Positions 1 to 6,981 of a DNA stretch of 26,414 bases are shown here, piece after piece. The notes beneath the pieces are model-generated. The model saw only the letters and a program-made list of their open reading frames with translations, did not search any database and was not told the DNA's origin. Made by a program: the position numbers and the translations under genes. How positions within the stretch are numbered: the stretch's first letter is position 1; each line of letters starts with the position of its first letter. This DNA is from a virus: positions 1 to 26,414 of the IMG/VR virus record IMGVR_UViG_3300032282_001926, one strand, 5' to 3'.

Positions 1-81
1 CGTGCGGAGGCGGTCATGTTAGCGTTTGCGGCCAGTCGTGCGCTACAATCGGCAACGGTACGGTCGCAGATCGCGATTTGA
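1..81 (+). CDS. C-terminal end of upstream gene, possibly terminase large subunit (partial)
   Basis: Reading from base 1, this frame is open for 26 codons and stops at TGA 79-81. The visible residues begin RAEAVMLAFAASRA. The pattern R-A-[DE]-A-hydrophobic-x-x-A is common at the very end of phage terminase large subunits, and the terminase gene usually lies directly before the portal gene. The stop overlaps the TTG at 78 (TTGA), the same type of junction seen at 15,645. Only 26 residues are visible, so the family call is an inference. Another frame is also open from the left edge into the portal ORF. Confidence 0.35.
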   Translation, partial: RAEAVMLAFAASRALQSATVRSQIAI

Positions 82-99
82 GCAACGTCCACGGTCCAC
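44..99 (+). promoter_or_regulatory. Candidate -10 box and GTCCAC repeat element 1 (portal)
   Basis: TACAAT at 44-49 resembles a sigma70 -10 box, although no good -35 is visible. GTCCAC occurs at 87-92 and again at 94-99, a 7-base spacing. The same paired hexamers recur in front of other genes in this window. Here, unusually, they fall just inside the assumed portal reading frame instead of upstream of it. Promoter activity is inferred. Confidence 0.4.
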
Positions 100-2960
100 C
101 AGCAGGCGATGCCATACCTGGACTCCTACAGCGTGCTCGGGCGAGGATAGCAGGCGCACTCGGTGGCGCCGCCAGCGCTCCGACGGCACAGCCTGCGCCC
201 TCAGCAGACCAGAAGCGTGCGACGCCGCTGAACCTGGCGACGTCGCTCATACGGTCGCTCGACTACGGAGCGGACGGCCGGCTGCGCAACGCGTACTTGC
301 AGTCGGTGAGCGTGTACCGCTGCGTGAACCTGCGCGCGGACGCGATCTCGCAGGCTCCGTTCGCGCTCTACCGCGGGCAGGACAAGGTCGAGTCGCACCC
401 GCTGCTCGAGATCCTGCGCAACCCGAACCCGCTCCAGACCGAAGCGGACTTCAAGCAGACGCTCGTCACGCACCTGCTGCTCGCCGGCAACGCGTACCCG
501 TACATCGACCAGGTCGACTCGCGCGGCATGCCTCGACAGATCGTGCCGCTCGTGCCGCACTCGATGGAGCCCGACCGACCGACGACGAACCTCTACGACC
601 TGCGCGGATGGGTGTACACGCCTCCGGGTGGCGGCGGGCGCGTGCAGCTCGGCCTAGACGAGGTGATCCACATCCGGCACTCGGTCGCTCCTGACGACCC
701 GGTCGTCGGCGTCGGCCCGCTGCACGCGGCTCGCGTGGTGATCGAGACGGACTTCCTCGCATCAGTCTACAACCGAGCCGTGCTCCGGAACTCCGGCGCT
801 CCTGCCGGAATCCTGAAGTGGAAGGGCCAGGGCCGCGCGGACGAGGAGGAGCTGAAGGCGATCCGCCGGGACTGGGTCGCGCGCTTCGGCGGGCCGCTCA
901 ACGCGGAGTCGATCGCGGCTCTCGGATCGGACTTCGAGTACCAGGCGATCGGGCAGACCGGGAAGGACATGCGCTTTCAGGAGCTGCACGACGTCTACCT
1001 GCGCGACATCGCGCGTGCGTTCGACGTGCCGCTGATCATGCTCGGCGAGTACAGCGGCGGCGGCTTCGACGGCGGAGGATTCCGTCAGCAACGCCGGCTG
1101 TTCTGGCAGGGACCCGTCAAGGCCGATGGCGACCGGATCGTCCAGGCACTCCAGCGCCGGGTGGTCGATCAGATCGACCCGAGCCTGACGCTCGTCCTCG
1201 ACTGGGACGCGGTCGATGGCATGCGCGAGGACCTAGCCGATGCGCTCGGGATCGCCGAGAAGCTGAAGAACCTCGGCTGGAGCCGCAACCAGATCAACGA
1301 CTGGCTCGACCTGGGCGGACCAGTGGACGAGCGCGGCGACGTCGTGCTGGTGCCGATGGGCATGACGACCTTCGAGTCTGCCGTCGAAATGTCCGGCCTG
1401 CCTCCGCTCGATGTCACGCCGCCTCCCGAGACGAAGCCTCTCCCGCCTCCAATCGAGGCCATCGTCGAGGACACGGCCGTGCCTGCACCTACGACCGCCG
1501 GCCTGTCCGAGGCGCAGATGCAGGTCGCGCTGTCGATCGTGACGTCCGTCGCGTCGCTGTCGATCCCGCGCGACACGGGCCTCGGCATGCTCGCTGCCCT
1601 CTGCGGGCTCGAGGCAGACGCGGCCGAGCGCATGCTCGGGAGTGCCGGCGTCCAGCGCGCGACGGACTTCCCGACGAAGGGCGACGACCTGGCTGTCGGG
1701 CTCCGGAACTCCGCCTACCCGCAGTTCGACTATGACTACGCGGTCGCGCTGAAGGACGAGTACCCGGCCATCTGGGACGCGGGCGGGAACATCCGAGGCG
1801 ACGACGCGTTCTTGCTCTGGACGAAGGTCCGAGAGAACGGCGGCGTGCCTGAGACTCCTGCGCAGGAGGACTGGGTCCGCGAGCGCGAGGCGTGGATGGC
1901 ACGCCACGAGGGCGACGGCTCGCAGTTCTCGGACGCCGGCCTCTCGGCGAACGTGTCGAACGTGGCCGGGATCGTTGCGGTCGTGAAGTGGGGAGGCATC
2001 TGCACGATCGGCGAGTCGCGCATGAAGGCCGTCCTGAACGACCTCAAGCGCAAGCTCGACGGCGGCGAGCGCTCGATGCCGAACGAGCCGACGCACGGCG
2101 AGGTGCCGGCCATGCAGCCGTCGGTCCGCCCTGCCCGGCTCGCGGCCATCTCAGATGCCTACGTCCGCGCGCTGAACCCGCTGGAGCGGAAGGCGCTCGC
2201 TCGCATCCGTCGCTACCTGATCGAGCAGCGCGCGGCCGTGCTGGCTGCCCTCGACGGTCGCAGCACGCGCTCTCTCGAGCGCGCACCCAAGAAGCCGAAG
2301 ACGCCGACCGATGGCTCGACTCGCCCGCCGCGCGAGACGGTCGACGATGCGATGGGAGCCATCTCTCGGGCGGACGAGTTCCTGCGCCGTATCAAGCCGG
2401 TGCTCGACGAGGCTGCACGCCTCGGGATCAAGATGTCGGTCGACGACCTCGTGCGCTTCGGCGTAATCGACAAGGCAGCGGCCGAGTTCCAACTCTCGCG
2501 GCCCGAGGTGAACCGCATCGTCTCGCTGTACTACGACCGGCGGATCGACACGCTCGTGAGCGTGAACGACACCATCCGCGAGCAGGTGAACACGACGCTG
2601 ATGGAAGGCTGGGCGAACGGCGAGAACCTGTCCGACCTGAAGGACCGCGTGCGCGAGGTGTTCAACGCGAGCGCGTCTCGCGCACGCACGATCGCTCGCA
2701 CCGAGATGAGCAACGCCGTGAACGGCGGGCGGTTCGAGACGCTGTCAGGCAACGGCGTCAAGACGATCGAGTGGATCGCCACGCTCGACGGGCACGCGCG
2801 CGAGACGCACGAGGCCCGCGACGGCGAGATCATTGACACGGGCTCGACGTTCTCGGGACCCGGCGGCCTGCGCTATCCGGGCGACACGAACGGTCCGGCC
2901 GAAGAGGTCATCAACTGCCGATGCACGTTCGCGTCCGCATACAAGCGCGACGGCAACTAG
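78..2960 (+). CDS. Portal protein fused to a MuF-type minor head protein
   Basis: This 960-residue protein probably forms the dodecameric portal at the capsid vertex through which DNA is packaged. Residues about 60-430 match the HK97-type portal family, for example YRCVNLRADAISQAPFALYR near 90 and the FDGGGFRQQRRLFWQGP loop near 330. Residues about 530-663 form a separate segment that starts FPTKGDDLAVGLRNS and ends near RMKAVLNDLKRKL; I do not recognise it with certainty. Residues about 838-957 are a MuF domain with RARTIARTE, ETHEARDGE, YPGDTNG and INCRC. Portal proteins usually have 400-550 residues and MuF is usually separate, so this is a large fusion. The TTG start at 78 is uncertain: the frame is open to the left edge, no Shine-Dalgarno is seen, and a typical portal N-terminus (PGLLQRARARIAGALGG) only begins at codon 14. 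The family assignments are strong; the start is not. Confidence 0.9.
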   Translation: MSNVHGPPAGDAIPGLLQRARARIAGALGGAASAPTAQPAPSADQKRATPLNLATSLIRSLDYGADGRLRNAYLQSVSVYRCVNLRADAISQAPFALYRGQDKVESHPLLEILRNPNPLQTEADFKQTLVTHLLLAGNAYPYIDQVDSRGMPRQIVPLVPHSMEPDRPTTNLYDLRGWVYTPPGGGGRVQLGLDEVIHIRHSVAPDDPVVGVGPLHAARVVIETDFLASVYNRAVLRNSGAPAGILKWKGQGRADEEELKAIRRDWVARFGGPLNAESIAALGSDFEYQAIGQTGKDMRFQELHDVYLRDIARAFDVPLIMLGEYSGGGFDGGGFRQQRRLFWQGPVKADGDRIVQALQRRVVDQIDPSLTLVLDWDAVDGMREDLADALGIAEKLKNLGWSRNQINDWLDLGGPVDERGDVVLVPMGMTTFESAVEMSGLPPLDVTPPPETKPLPPPIEAIVEDTAVPAPTTAGLSEAQMQVALSIVTSVASLSIPRDTGLGMLAALCGLEADAAERMLGSAGVQRATDFPTKGDDLAVGLRNSAYPQFDYDYAVALKDEYPAIWDAGGNIRGDDAFLLWTKVRENGGVPETPAQEDWVREREAWMARHEGDGSQFSDAGLSANVSNVAGIVAVVKWGGICTIGESRMKAVLNDLKRKLDGGERSMPNEPTHGEVPAMQPSVRPARLAAISDAYVRALNPLERKALARIRRYLIEQRAAVLAALDGRSTRSLERAPKKPKTPTDGSTRPPRETVDDAMGAISRADEFLRRIKPVLDEAARLGIKMSVDDLVRFGVIDKAAAEFQLSRPEVNRIVSLYYDRRIDTLVSVNDTIREQVNTTLMEGWANGENLSDLKDRVREVFNASASRARTIARTEMSNAVNGGRFETLSGNGVKTIEWIATLDGHARETHEARDGEIIDTGSTFSGPGGLRYPGDTNGPAEEVINCRCTFASAYKRDGN

Positions 2961-2965
2961 ACAGA

Positions 2966-2971
2966 GTCCAC
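2966..2971 (+). promoter_or_regulatory. Single GTCCAC element before protease gene
   Basis: A single GTCCAC lies in the 25-base gap between the portal stop and the protease ATG at 2986, just after a TAGACA sequence. AAGG at 2974-2977 is the likely ribosome binding site. A lone hexamer is weak evidence; it is listed because doubled copies occur in equivalent gaps elsewhere. Confidence 0.25.
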
Positions 2972-2985
2972 GCAAGGTTCCCTCT

Positions 2986-4668
2986 ATGAGTGACGACATC
3001 AAGGCCGGGTCCCGCTGGGACGTGCTCTCGCGCACGTTCGGTCTCGTCCGCGCATCCGGTGACCTGACGCGCGACCTCGACGAGCACAAGCGCGTCGGGC
3101 TCCAGCGCGGCTTCGCCGTGCAGTCCGTGAAGCGTGTCGCGTCCGACTCGGAAGGCAGCGAGGTGTTCGAGTTCATCGCGTCGTCCGGCGGAGACGTGAA
3201 GCGCGATGGCAACGCCGTGCTGAACGGCCCGCAGAACTGGACACTCGAGAACTTCCGAATGAACCCGCGGTTCACCTGGAATCACTCCTACGACACGCTG
3301 CCGCTCGGCACGGTAGTGGACGTCCGGCCGGAGGGCTCGGGCCAGTCCGCGATCCTGCGGTCGTTCCACCGCTTCTCCAAGCGCTGGGACTTCGCCGAGA
3401 TCGTGAAGGGCATGTACCTCGACGGCGACCTAGACTGTGTGTCGATCGGCTGGACGCCGCTCGAGTACGAGCGCATCCTCGGTCAGGACGGCAAGCCCGA
3501 GGGCTGGCGGTTCACGCTGAACGAACTGCTTGAGATCGCGGCCGTCGTCATCCCGGCAGATCCGAAGGCCCGGCTCGTCGGCATTCAGCGGAAACTCCAG
3601 CGCGGGCTGATCCCGGAGTCGTTCGTCGAGTACCTGTCACTCGACAAGTACCTGCGCGAGATCTCGCATGGCGACATCTATGTGCTCGACCACCGGAGCC
3701 CATTGTCCACCAACAAGGACCGAACGATGAATACCGACGACAACGCTCCGATGGCGATCGAGACGCCCGCAGAGATCACGGCCGAGACGCCCGCCGCTCC
3801 GGCTCCGGCCGAGACTGTCGCGACGGATGCGACTGTATCGCAGCGCCAGGTCGAGACGGCTGCCGTGCCCGCCGGCGAGGTCGTCCGCTCGGAGGTCTCC
3901 GACGCGGTCGACATCGAACTCGCGAAGGTCTCCGGCCTGCACGAGTCGCTGGAGTACGAGGTCGAGTGCCTGGTCAACTGCGGCAAGATGCTGCCTTACG
4001 CGACCGATGGCGATGCCGGCATGGGTCGCCATCTGAACGTGGCTCGGGCTCTGGTGACCGAGATCGACGGCTGCCTCGCGGCGATTGCTGACGTCATGTC
4101 GGCGTCTCCGGAGTCGACCGACCCGTACCCGCGGCCGGTGGTCGTCGTCGAGGCGCCCGAGGGCGAGGACGGCGGTGGCGAGATGGAGATGTCCGGTCCG
4201 GCCGGCGAGGTCAGGGTCGGCAAGAAGATCTCGGCGACCCGCATGGCGAAGTTGAAGGACGCCATGCAGTACGCGGCCGACGCCTACCGCTGCGTGCGCG
4301 CGGTCGTGGCCGACGCGGCCGATGGCGAGCTCGACGGCAAGATCGCCGAGGGCGAGGACCCGCCGATGAAGGTCGAGCCGATGGCTGATCCGACCAAGGA
4401 GCAGGCGATCGACGTCGAGGCCGTTGCGGTCCGGTCGGCCGACCCGGACGAGACTCCGGCGGACGCGCCGGCCGACGCTCCCTCGGACGATGACGCTGCG
4501 AAGTTCCGCGCCGTGTTCGCGAGCCTCGTCGAGACGGCCGGCATCAAGCGTCCCGAGCCGGCGTCGTCAGACGACATGGCTGCTCTCGCTGCGAAGGCCG
4601 CCGACGCGGCTCGCTCGGCGAAGGCGTATGCGGATGCGTTCGTCGGCGATTTGCGCCGCAAGCGCTAA
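2986..4668 (+). CDS. HK97-family prohead protease with C-terminal scaffold region
   Basis: This 560-residue protein probably matures the prohead by cleaving capsid and scaffold precursors. Residues about 30-200 match the U35/HK97 prohead protease family. The catalytic histidine is H100 in TWNHSYDTLPLGTV and the catalytic serine is S153 in DCVSIGWTP. Residues about 250-560 are rich in Ala, Glu, Asp and Pro, are probably largely helical or disordered, and look like a fused scaffold (delta) region. Families of this type usually have about 200-250 residues, so the extra 300 residues are notable. I start at ATG 2986, 25 bases after the portal stop with AAGG upstream. The frame also extends back to a start at 2833, but that would overlap the MuF domain and encode Arg-rich shadow sequence. 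The capsid gene follows. Confidence 0.88.
   Translation: MSDDIKAGSRWDVLSRTFGLVRASGDLTRDLDEHKRVGLQRGFAVQSVKRVASDSEGSEVFEFIASSGGDVKRDGNAVLNGPQNWTLENFRMNPRFTWNHSYDTLPLGTVVDVRPEGSGQSAILRSFHRFSKRWDFAEIVKGMYLDGDLDCVSIGWTPLEYERILGQDGKPEGWRFTLNELLEIAAVVIPADPKARLVGIQRKLQRGLIPESFVEYLSLDKYLREISHGDIYVLDHRSPLSTNKDRTMNTDDNAPMAIETPAEITAETPAAPAPAETVATDATVSQRQVETAAVPAGEVVRSEVSDAVDIELAKVSGLHESLEYEVECLVNCGKMLPYATDGDAGMGRHLNVARALVTEIDGCLAAIADVMSASPESTDPYPRPVVVVEAPEGEDGGGEMEMSGPAGEVRVGKKISATRMAKLKDAMQYAADAYRCVRAVVADAADGELDGKIAEGEDPPMKVEPMADPTKEQAIDVEAVAVRSADPDETPADAPADAPSDDDAAKFRAVFASLVETAGIKRPEPASSDDMAALAAKAADAARSAKAYADAFVGDLRRKR
3727..4668 (+). CDS. Probable nested in-frame scaffold protein (internal start)
   Basis: An in-frame ATG at 3727 (codon 248 of the protease gene) has AAGGA at 3715-3719 with a 7-base spacer, one of the best ribosome binding sites in the window. 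A GTCCAC hexamer at 3705-3710 matches the element found before other genes. Starting here would make a 313-residue acidic, Ala-rich protein beginning MNTDDNAPMAIETPAE, exactly the scaffold-like half without the protease domain. This arrangement parallels phage lambda C/Nu3, where the scaffold is translated from an in-frame start inside the protease gene. The site is seen in the sequence; its use is inferred. Confidence 0.6.
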   Translation: MNTDDNAPMAIETPAEITAETPAAPAPAETVATDATVSQRQVETAAVPAGEVVRSEVSDAVDIELAKVSGLHESLEYEVECLVNCGKMLPYATDGDAGMGRHLNVARALVTEIDGCLAAIADVMSASPESTDPYPRPVVVVEAPEGEDGGGEMEMSGPAGEVRVGKKISATRMAKLKDAMQYAADAYRCVRAVVADAADGELDGKIAEGEDPPMKVEPMADPTKEQAIDVEAVAVRSADPDETPADAPADAPSDDDAAKFRAVFASLVETAGIKRPEPASSDDMAALAAKAADAARSAKAYADAFVGDLRRKR

Positions 4669-4689
4669 CACTGCGCACTCGAATGATGG

Positions 4690-4787
4690 TAAACTGCGAA
4701 CTGACTTCGGCGGTCCGGCGTCCTGCGGACGCAGACGGGCACGCATCGAGTCGTGATCCGCAGACGTCGCACTGTCCACTTGTCCAC
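4690..4787 (+). promoter_or_regulatory. Candidate promoter and structured leader with paired GTCCAC (capsid)
   Basis: The 134-base gap before the capsid gene holds TAAACT at 4690-4695 (possible -10 in the context GGTAAACTG), a perfect 6-bp hairpin GCGTCC-TGC-GGACGC at 4718-4732, and GTCCAC at 4774-4779 and 4782-4787. AGTCACGA follows just before the ATG and is also found before the tail tube ATG. No clear -35 and no strong Shine-Dalgarno are seen. This is the longest leader in the window and precedes what should be the most highly expressed gene. Confidence 0.5.
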
Positions 4788-4802
4788 TAGTGAGTCACGA
4801 CC

Positions 4803-6032
4803 ATGAGTGACAGTAACAACGAGGCGCCCAAGGCGCCGACCGTGTGGGTTCCCTCGAAGGAGGAAGTCCACACGATGATGAACGCGATGGAGGAGATCCG
4901 CTCGCAGGTCTCTCCCGAGTCGCCGATCGCCCGCAAGGTGGCCGAGTTGGACGAGCGCCTGAACACGCTCGACCGCACGCTGCCGAAGGGCCAGAAGATC
5001 TACACGACCGGCAACCCGTCGCTCGACGAGGCGCATCGCGCGCTCGGCGACACCGTCGCGGAGGCCTGGCGCCGTCGCTTCCTCGGGAAGTCCGACGACC
5101 GCTTCCAGCGCGCGCAGACCTCGGGCACGGACTCGACCGGCGGCGTGCTGGTCCCGGACCTGGTCAGCCAGACCATCAGCCGGATCCCTGGAGAGGCGTC
5201 GCTGCCCGAGTTGATCTCGGCGCGCTTCCCGATGGACAGCGACGTGCTGAAGCTGCCGGTCACGACCGCTGGTCCGACCATCAGCTACGCGGGCGGCAAC
5301 TACGTCGCGGAGAACACCGACGGTCCCGAGACCGGCGCGACGATGGACAACCCGACGCTGACGGCGAAGACCGTGCTCGCGATCGACACCGTGTCGATCC
5401 AGCTGACGCAGAACACGATCGTCCCGGTCGCTCCGCTCCTTGGCCTGCTCTACAAGGAAGCGATCGACCAGGAGATGAACGTCCAGATGTTCAGCTCCTC
5501 GAATCCCTTCACCGGCGTCCTCCAGGAGGGCTCGGTGCAGGTCTACACGATGCCGACCGGCTCGACCGCGTTCTCGGTCGTGTCGTTCGACGACCTGCTC
5601 GGGACCTTGAACAAGGTCGCGACGAAGGTGCGCTGGCGCGGCGACTGGGTGATGCACCCGGACACCCTGCGCTACGTCGTCGGCCTGAAGGACACGCAGG
5701 GCCGCCCGATCTTCCAGCCGGACTGGCCGGGTGGGTTCGTGGGTCCGGACTCCGCGCAGATCCCTGACCAGACCGCCGGCCGTCCCGGCCGCCTGTTCGG
5801 ACGCCCGCTGTACGTCACCGACGCCATGCCGTCGACGTCGGGCAGCGGCAAGCCGTTCATCGTCTACGGCTGGTTCAAGTTCGGTCACGCGTTCGGCGAT
5901 CACACGCCGCTCGCGATCGACTGGAGCGAGCACGCGGGCTTCAAGTCGTACTCGATCGTGATGCGTGCGTCGCGCACCTACGCGGTCAAGACGATCCTCC
6001 CGACGGCGTTCGCGGTCTGCAAGACCGCCTGA
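4803..6032 (+). CDS. Major capsid protein, HK97 fold
   Basis: This 409-residue protein is the main shell subunit. Residues 1-100 are helical and charged (VHTMMNAMEEIRSQ, KVAELDERLNTLDRTL) and look like the delta domain that the protease removes. The HK97-fold body begins near residue 105 with TSGTDSTGGVLVPDLVSQTI, followed by ISYAGGNYVAENTDGPETG, where the capsid E-loop is usually found, and TAKTVLAIDTVSIQLTQNTI. The C-terminal part contains GRPLYVTDAMP and PFIVYGWFKFGHAF, which fit the A-domain strands of the Phage_capsid family. Start ATG 4803 follows a structured leader. A terminator directly after the stop suggests a mainly monocistronic, abundant transcript. Family assignment is strong. 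Confidence 0.95.
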   Translation: MSDSNNEAPKAPTVWVPSKEEVHTMMNAMEEIRSQVSPESPIARKVAELDERLNTLDRTLPKGQKIYTTGNPSLDEAHRALGDTVAEAWRRRFLGKSDDRFQRAQTSGTDSTGGVLVPDLVSQTISRIPGEASLPELISARFPMDSDVLKLPVTTAGPTISYAGGNYVAENTDGPETGATMDNPTLTAKTVLAIDTVSIQLTQNTIVPVAPLLGLLYKEAIDQEMNVQMFSSSNPFTGVLQEGSVQVYTMPTGSTAFSVVSFDDLLGTLNKVATKVRWRGDWVMHPDTLRYVVGLKDTQGRPIFQPDWPGGFVGPDSAQIPDQTAGRPGRLFGRPLYVTDAMPSTSGSGKPFIVYGWFKFGHAFGDHTPLAIDWSEHAGFKSYSIVMRASRTYAVKTILPTAFAVCKTA

Positions 6033-6044
6033 CGCTGACTGACT

Positions 6045-6093
6045 GGCGGGTGGCCGTTGCGTCAACGACGCGCGGTCACCCGCCTCTCTCTTT
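6045..6093 (+). terminator. Rho-independent-type terminator after the capsid gene
   Basis: GGCGGGTGGCCG (6045-6056) pairs with CGGTCACCCGCC (6073-6084) with one mismatch. The inner loop adds GCGTC-AAC-GACGC (6058-6070), giving a long, GC-rich hairpin. It is followed by the pyrimidine tract TCTCTCTTT. The hairpin starts 12 bases after the capsid stop. The U-tract is imperfect, so termination may be partial and allow downstream genes to be read at lower level. Confidence 0.75.
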
Positions 6094-6109
6094 CGCACAC
6101 GGGCCACAC

Positions 6110-6751
6110 ATGGGAGCGGACCTCCTTCTCACCGGGCACAGCGGCGACCAGTTCGCCGCACTCGCCGAGGTCACGTTCCCTCGCCTGCGCAGGTATGCCG
6201 CGCGGCACGGGCTCGACGTCTGGTGCGTGAACCTCGACGGTCCGCGCCCTCCGAGCTGGCAGAAGGTCCTGCATATGATCGAGGCGCTCGACTCGGGCTA
6301 CGAGCGAGTGCTGTGGGTCGATGCCGACGTCGTCGTCGGCGACCTCGAGCGGAACCTCTTCGACGAGCATCGGCCCGACGCCTGGCAAGCGCTGGTCGTC
6401 CACGAGACGAACTGCGGGTCGGTTCCGAACTGCGGCGTCTGGCTCGTCACGCGTTGCATGCGCTCGCACTTGGTCGAGGCATGGGAGCGCGAATACTTCA
6501 CGACGCACCCGTGGTGGGAGCAGGCCGCGATCTTGGAGCTCATGGGCTACCGCGTCACGCAGGACCCGACGGCGCACTTGCACCAGCCGACGGAACTGTT
6601 CGCGCGGACGCAGGTGCTCGGGCCGGAGTGGAATCACCACCCGCACGATAGGAATCAGGTCGCGGAACCGAGGTTCTGGCACGCGACCCAGTACGCAGAC
6701 AGGCTCGCGACCGTCCGAGCGATGGTCGAGCGAGCGGAGGCACGCGAATGA
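6110..6751 (+). CDS. GT-A fold glycosyltransferase
   Basis: This 213-residue protein probably transfers a sugar from a nucleotide-sugar donor in the cytoplasm. RVLWVDADVVV contains the metal-binding DxD motif (D71-A-D73). PNCGVWLVTR (near 106-115), WWEQAA (135-140) and a late FWHAT with H191 are arranged as in small GT-A enzymes of the GT8/GT34 type. I chose ATG 6110 because a GTG at 6050 would place the first 20 codons inside the terminator hairpin. It directly follows the capsid gene and overlaps the next gene by ATGA, so capsid protein is a plausible acceptor, but donor and acceptor cannot be read from sequence. No membrane segment is seen. Confidence 0.8.
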   Translation: MGADLLLTGHSGDQFAALAEVTFPRLRRYAARHGLDVWCVNLDGPRPPSWQKVLHMIEALDSGYERVLWVDADVVVGDLERNLFDEHRPDAWQALVVHETNCGSVPNCGVWLVTRCMRSHLVEAWEREYFTTHPWWEQAAILELMGYRVTQDPTAHLHQPTELFARTQVLGPEWNHHPHDRNQVAEPRFWHATQYADRLATVRAMVERAEARE

Positions 6752-6981
6752 AAGTCCGAATCTTGGAAGACTGCGACACGATCAAGGGCCGCATCGTCGT
6801 CTATGCCGCACCTCGGGTGCTCGACTTCCCGACCGAGGAGGCGTCCCGACTGGTCGCGCTCGGCGTGGCCGAGTACGTCGACGCGCCTGCGGTCGAGGAT
6901 CCCGACAAGCCGGACGAGCGCATGGGTGGGCGCGGCCTGCGTCGGATGACGGCGACGATCAAGTCCTCGATGATCCGGTGA
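6748..6981 (+). CDS. Small phage head-type protein of unknown function
   Basis: This 77-residue protein starts at an ATGA overlap with the preceding glycosyltransferase. The first 45 residues (MKVRILEDCDTIKGRIV, FPTEEASRLVALGVAEYV) look like a small beta-barrel followed by an amphipathic helix, a pattern common in short phage proteins encoded near capsid genes. The rest is charged and ends GLRRMTATIKSSMIR. It lies between two glycosyltransferases, so it could be a head protein or a helper or acceptor for them. No catalytic motif is visible. Confidence 0.7.
   Translation: MKVRILEDCDTIKGRIVVYAAPRVLDFPTEEASRLVALGVAEYVDAPAVEDPDKPDERMGGRGLRRMTATIKSSMIR

Noticed and set aside
109-150. ATG at 109 just after the GTCCAC pair as a portal start
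   Set aside because: It is out of frame with the portal and stops after 13 codons.
2833-2985. Upstream extension of the protease gene to a start at 2833
   Set aside because: It would overlap the conserved MuF C-terminus and encodes Arg-rich sequence without protease features.
4665-6107. A 480-codon minus-strand ORF opposite the capsid gene
   Set aside because: Arg/Asp/Leu-rich composition typical of the reverse strand of GC-rich coding DNA, and it covers a well-supported HK97-type capsid gene.
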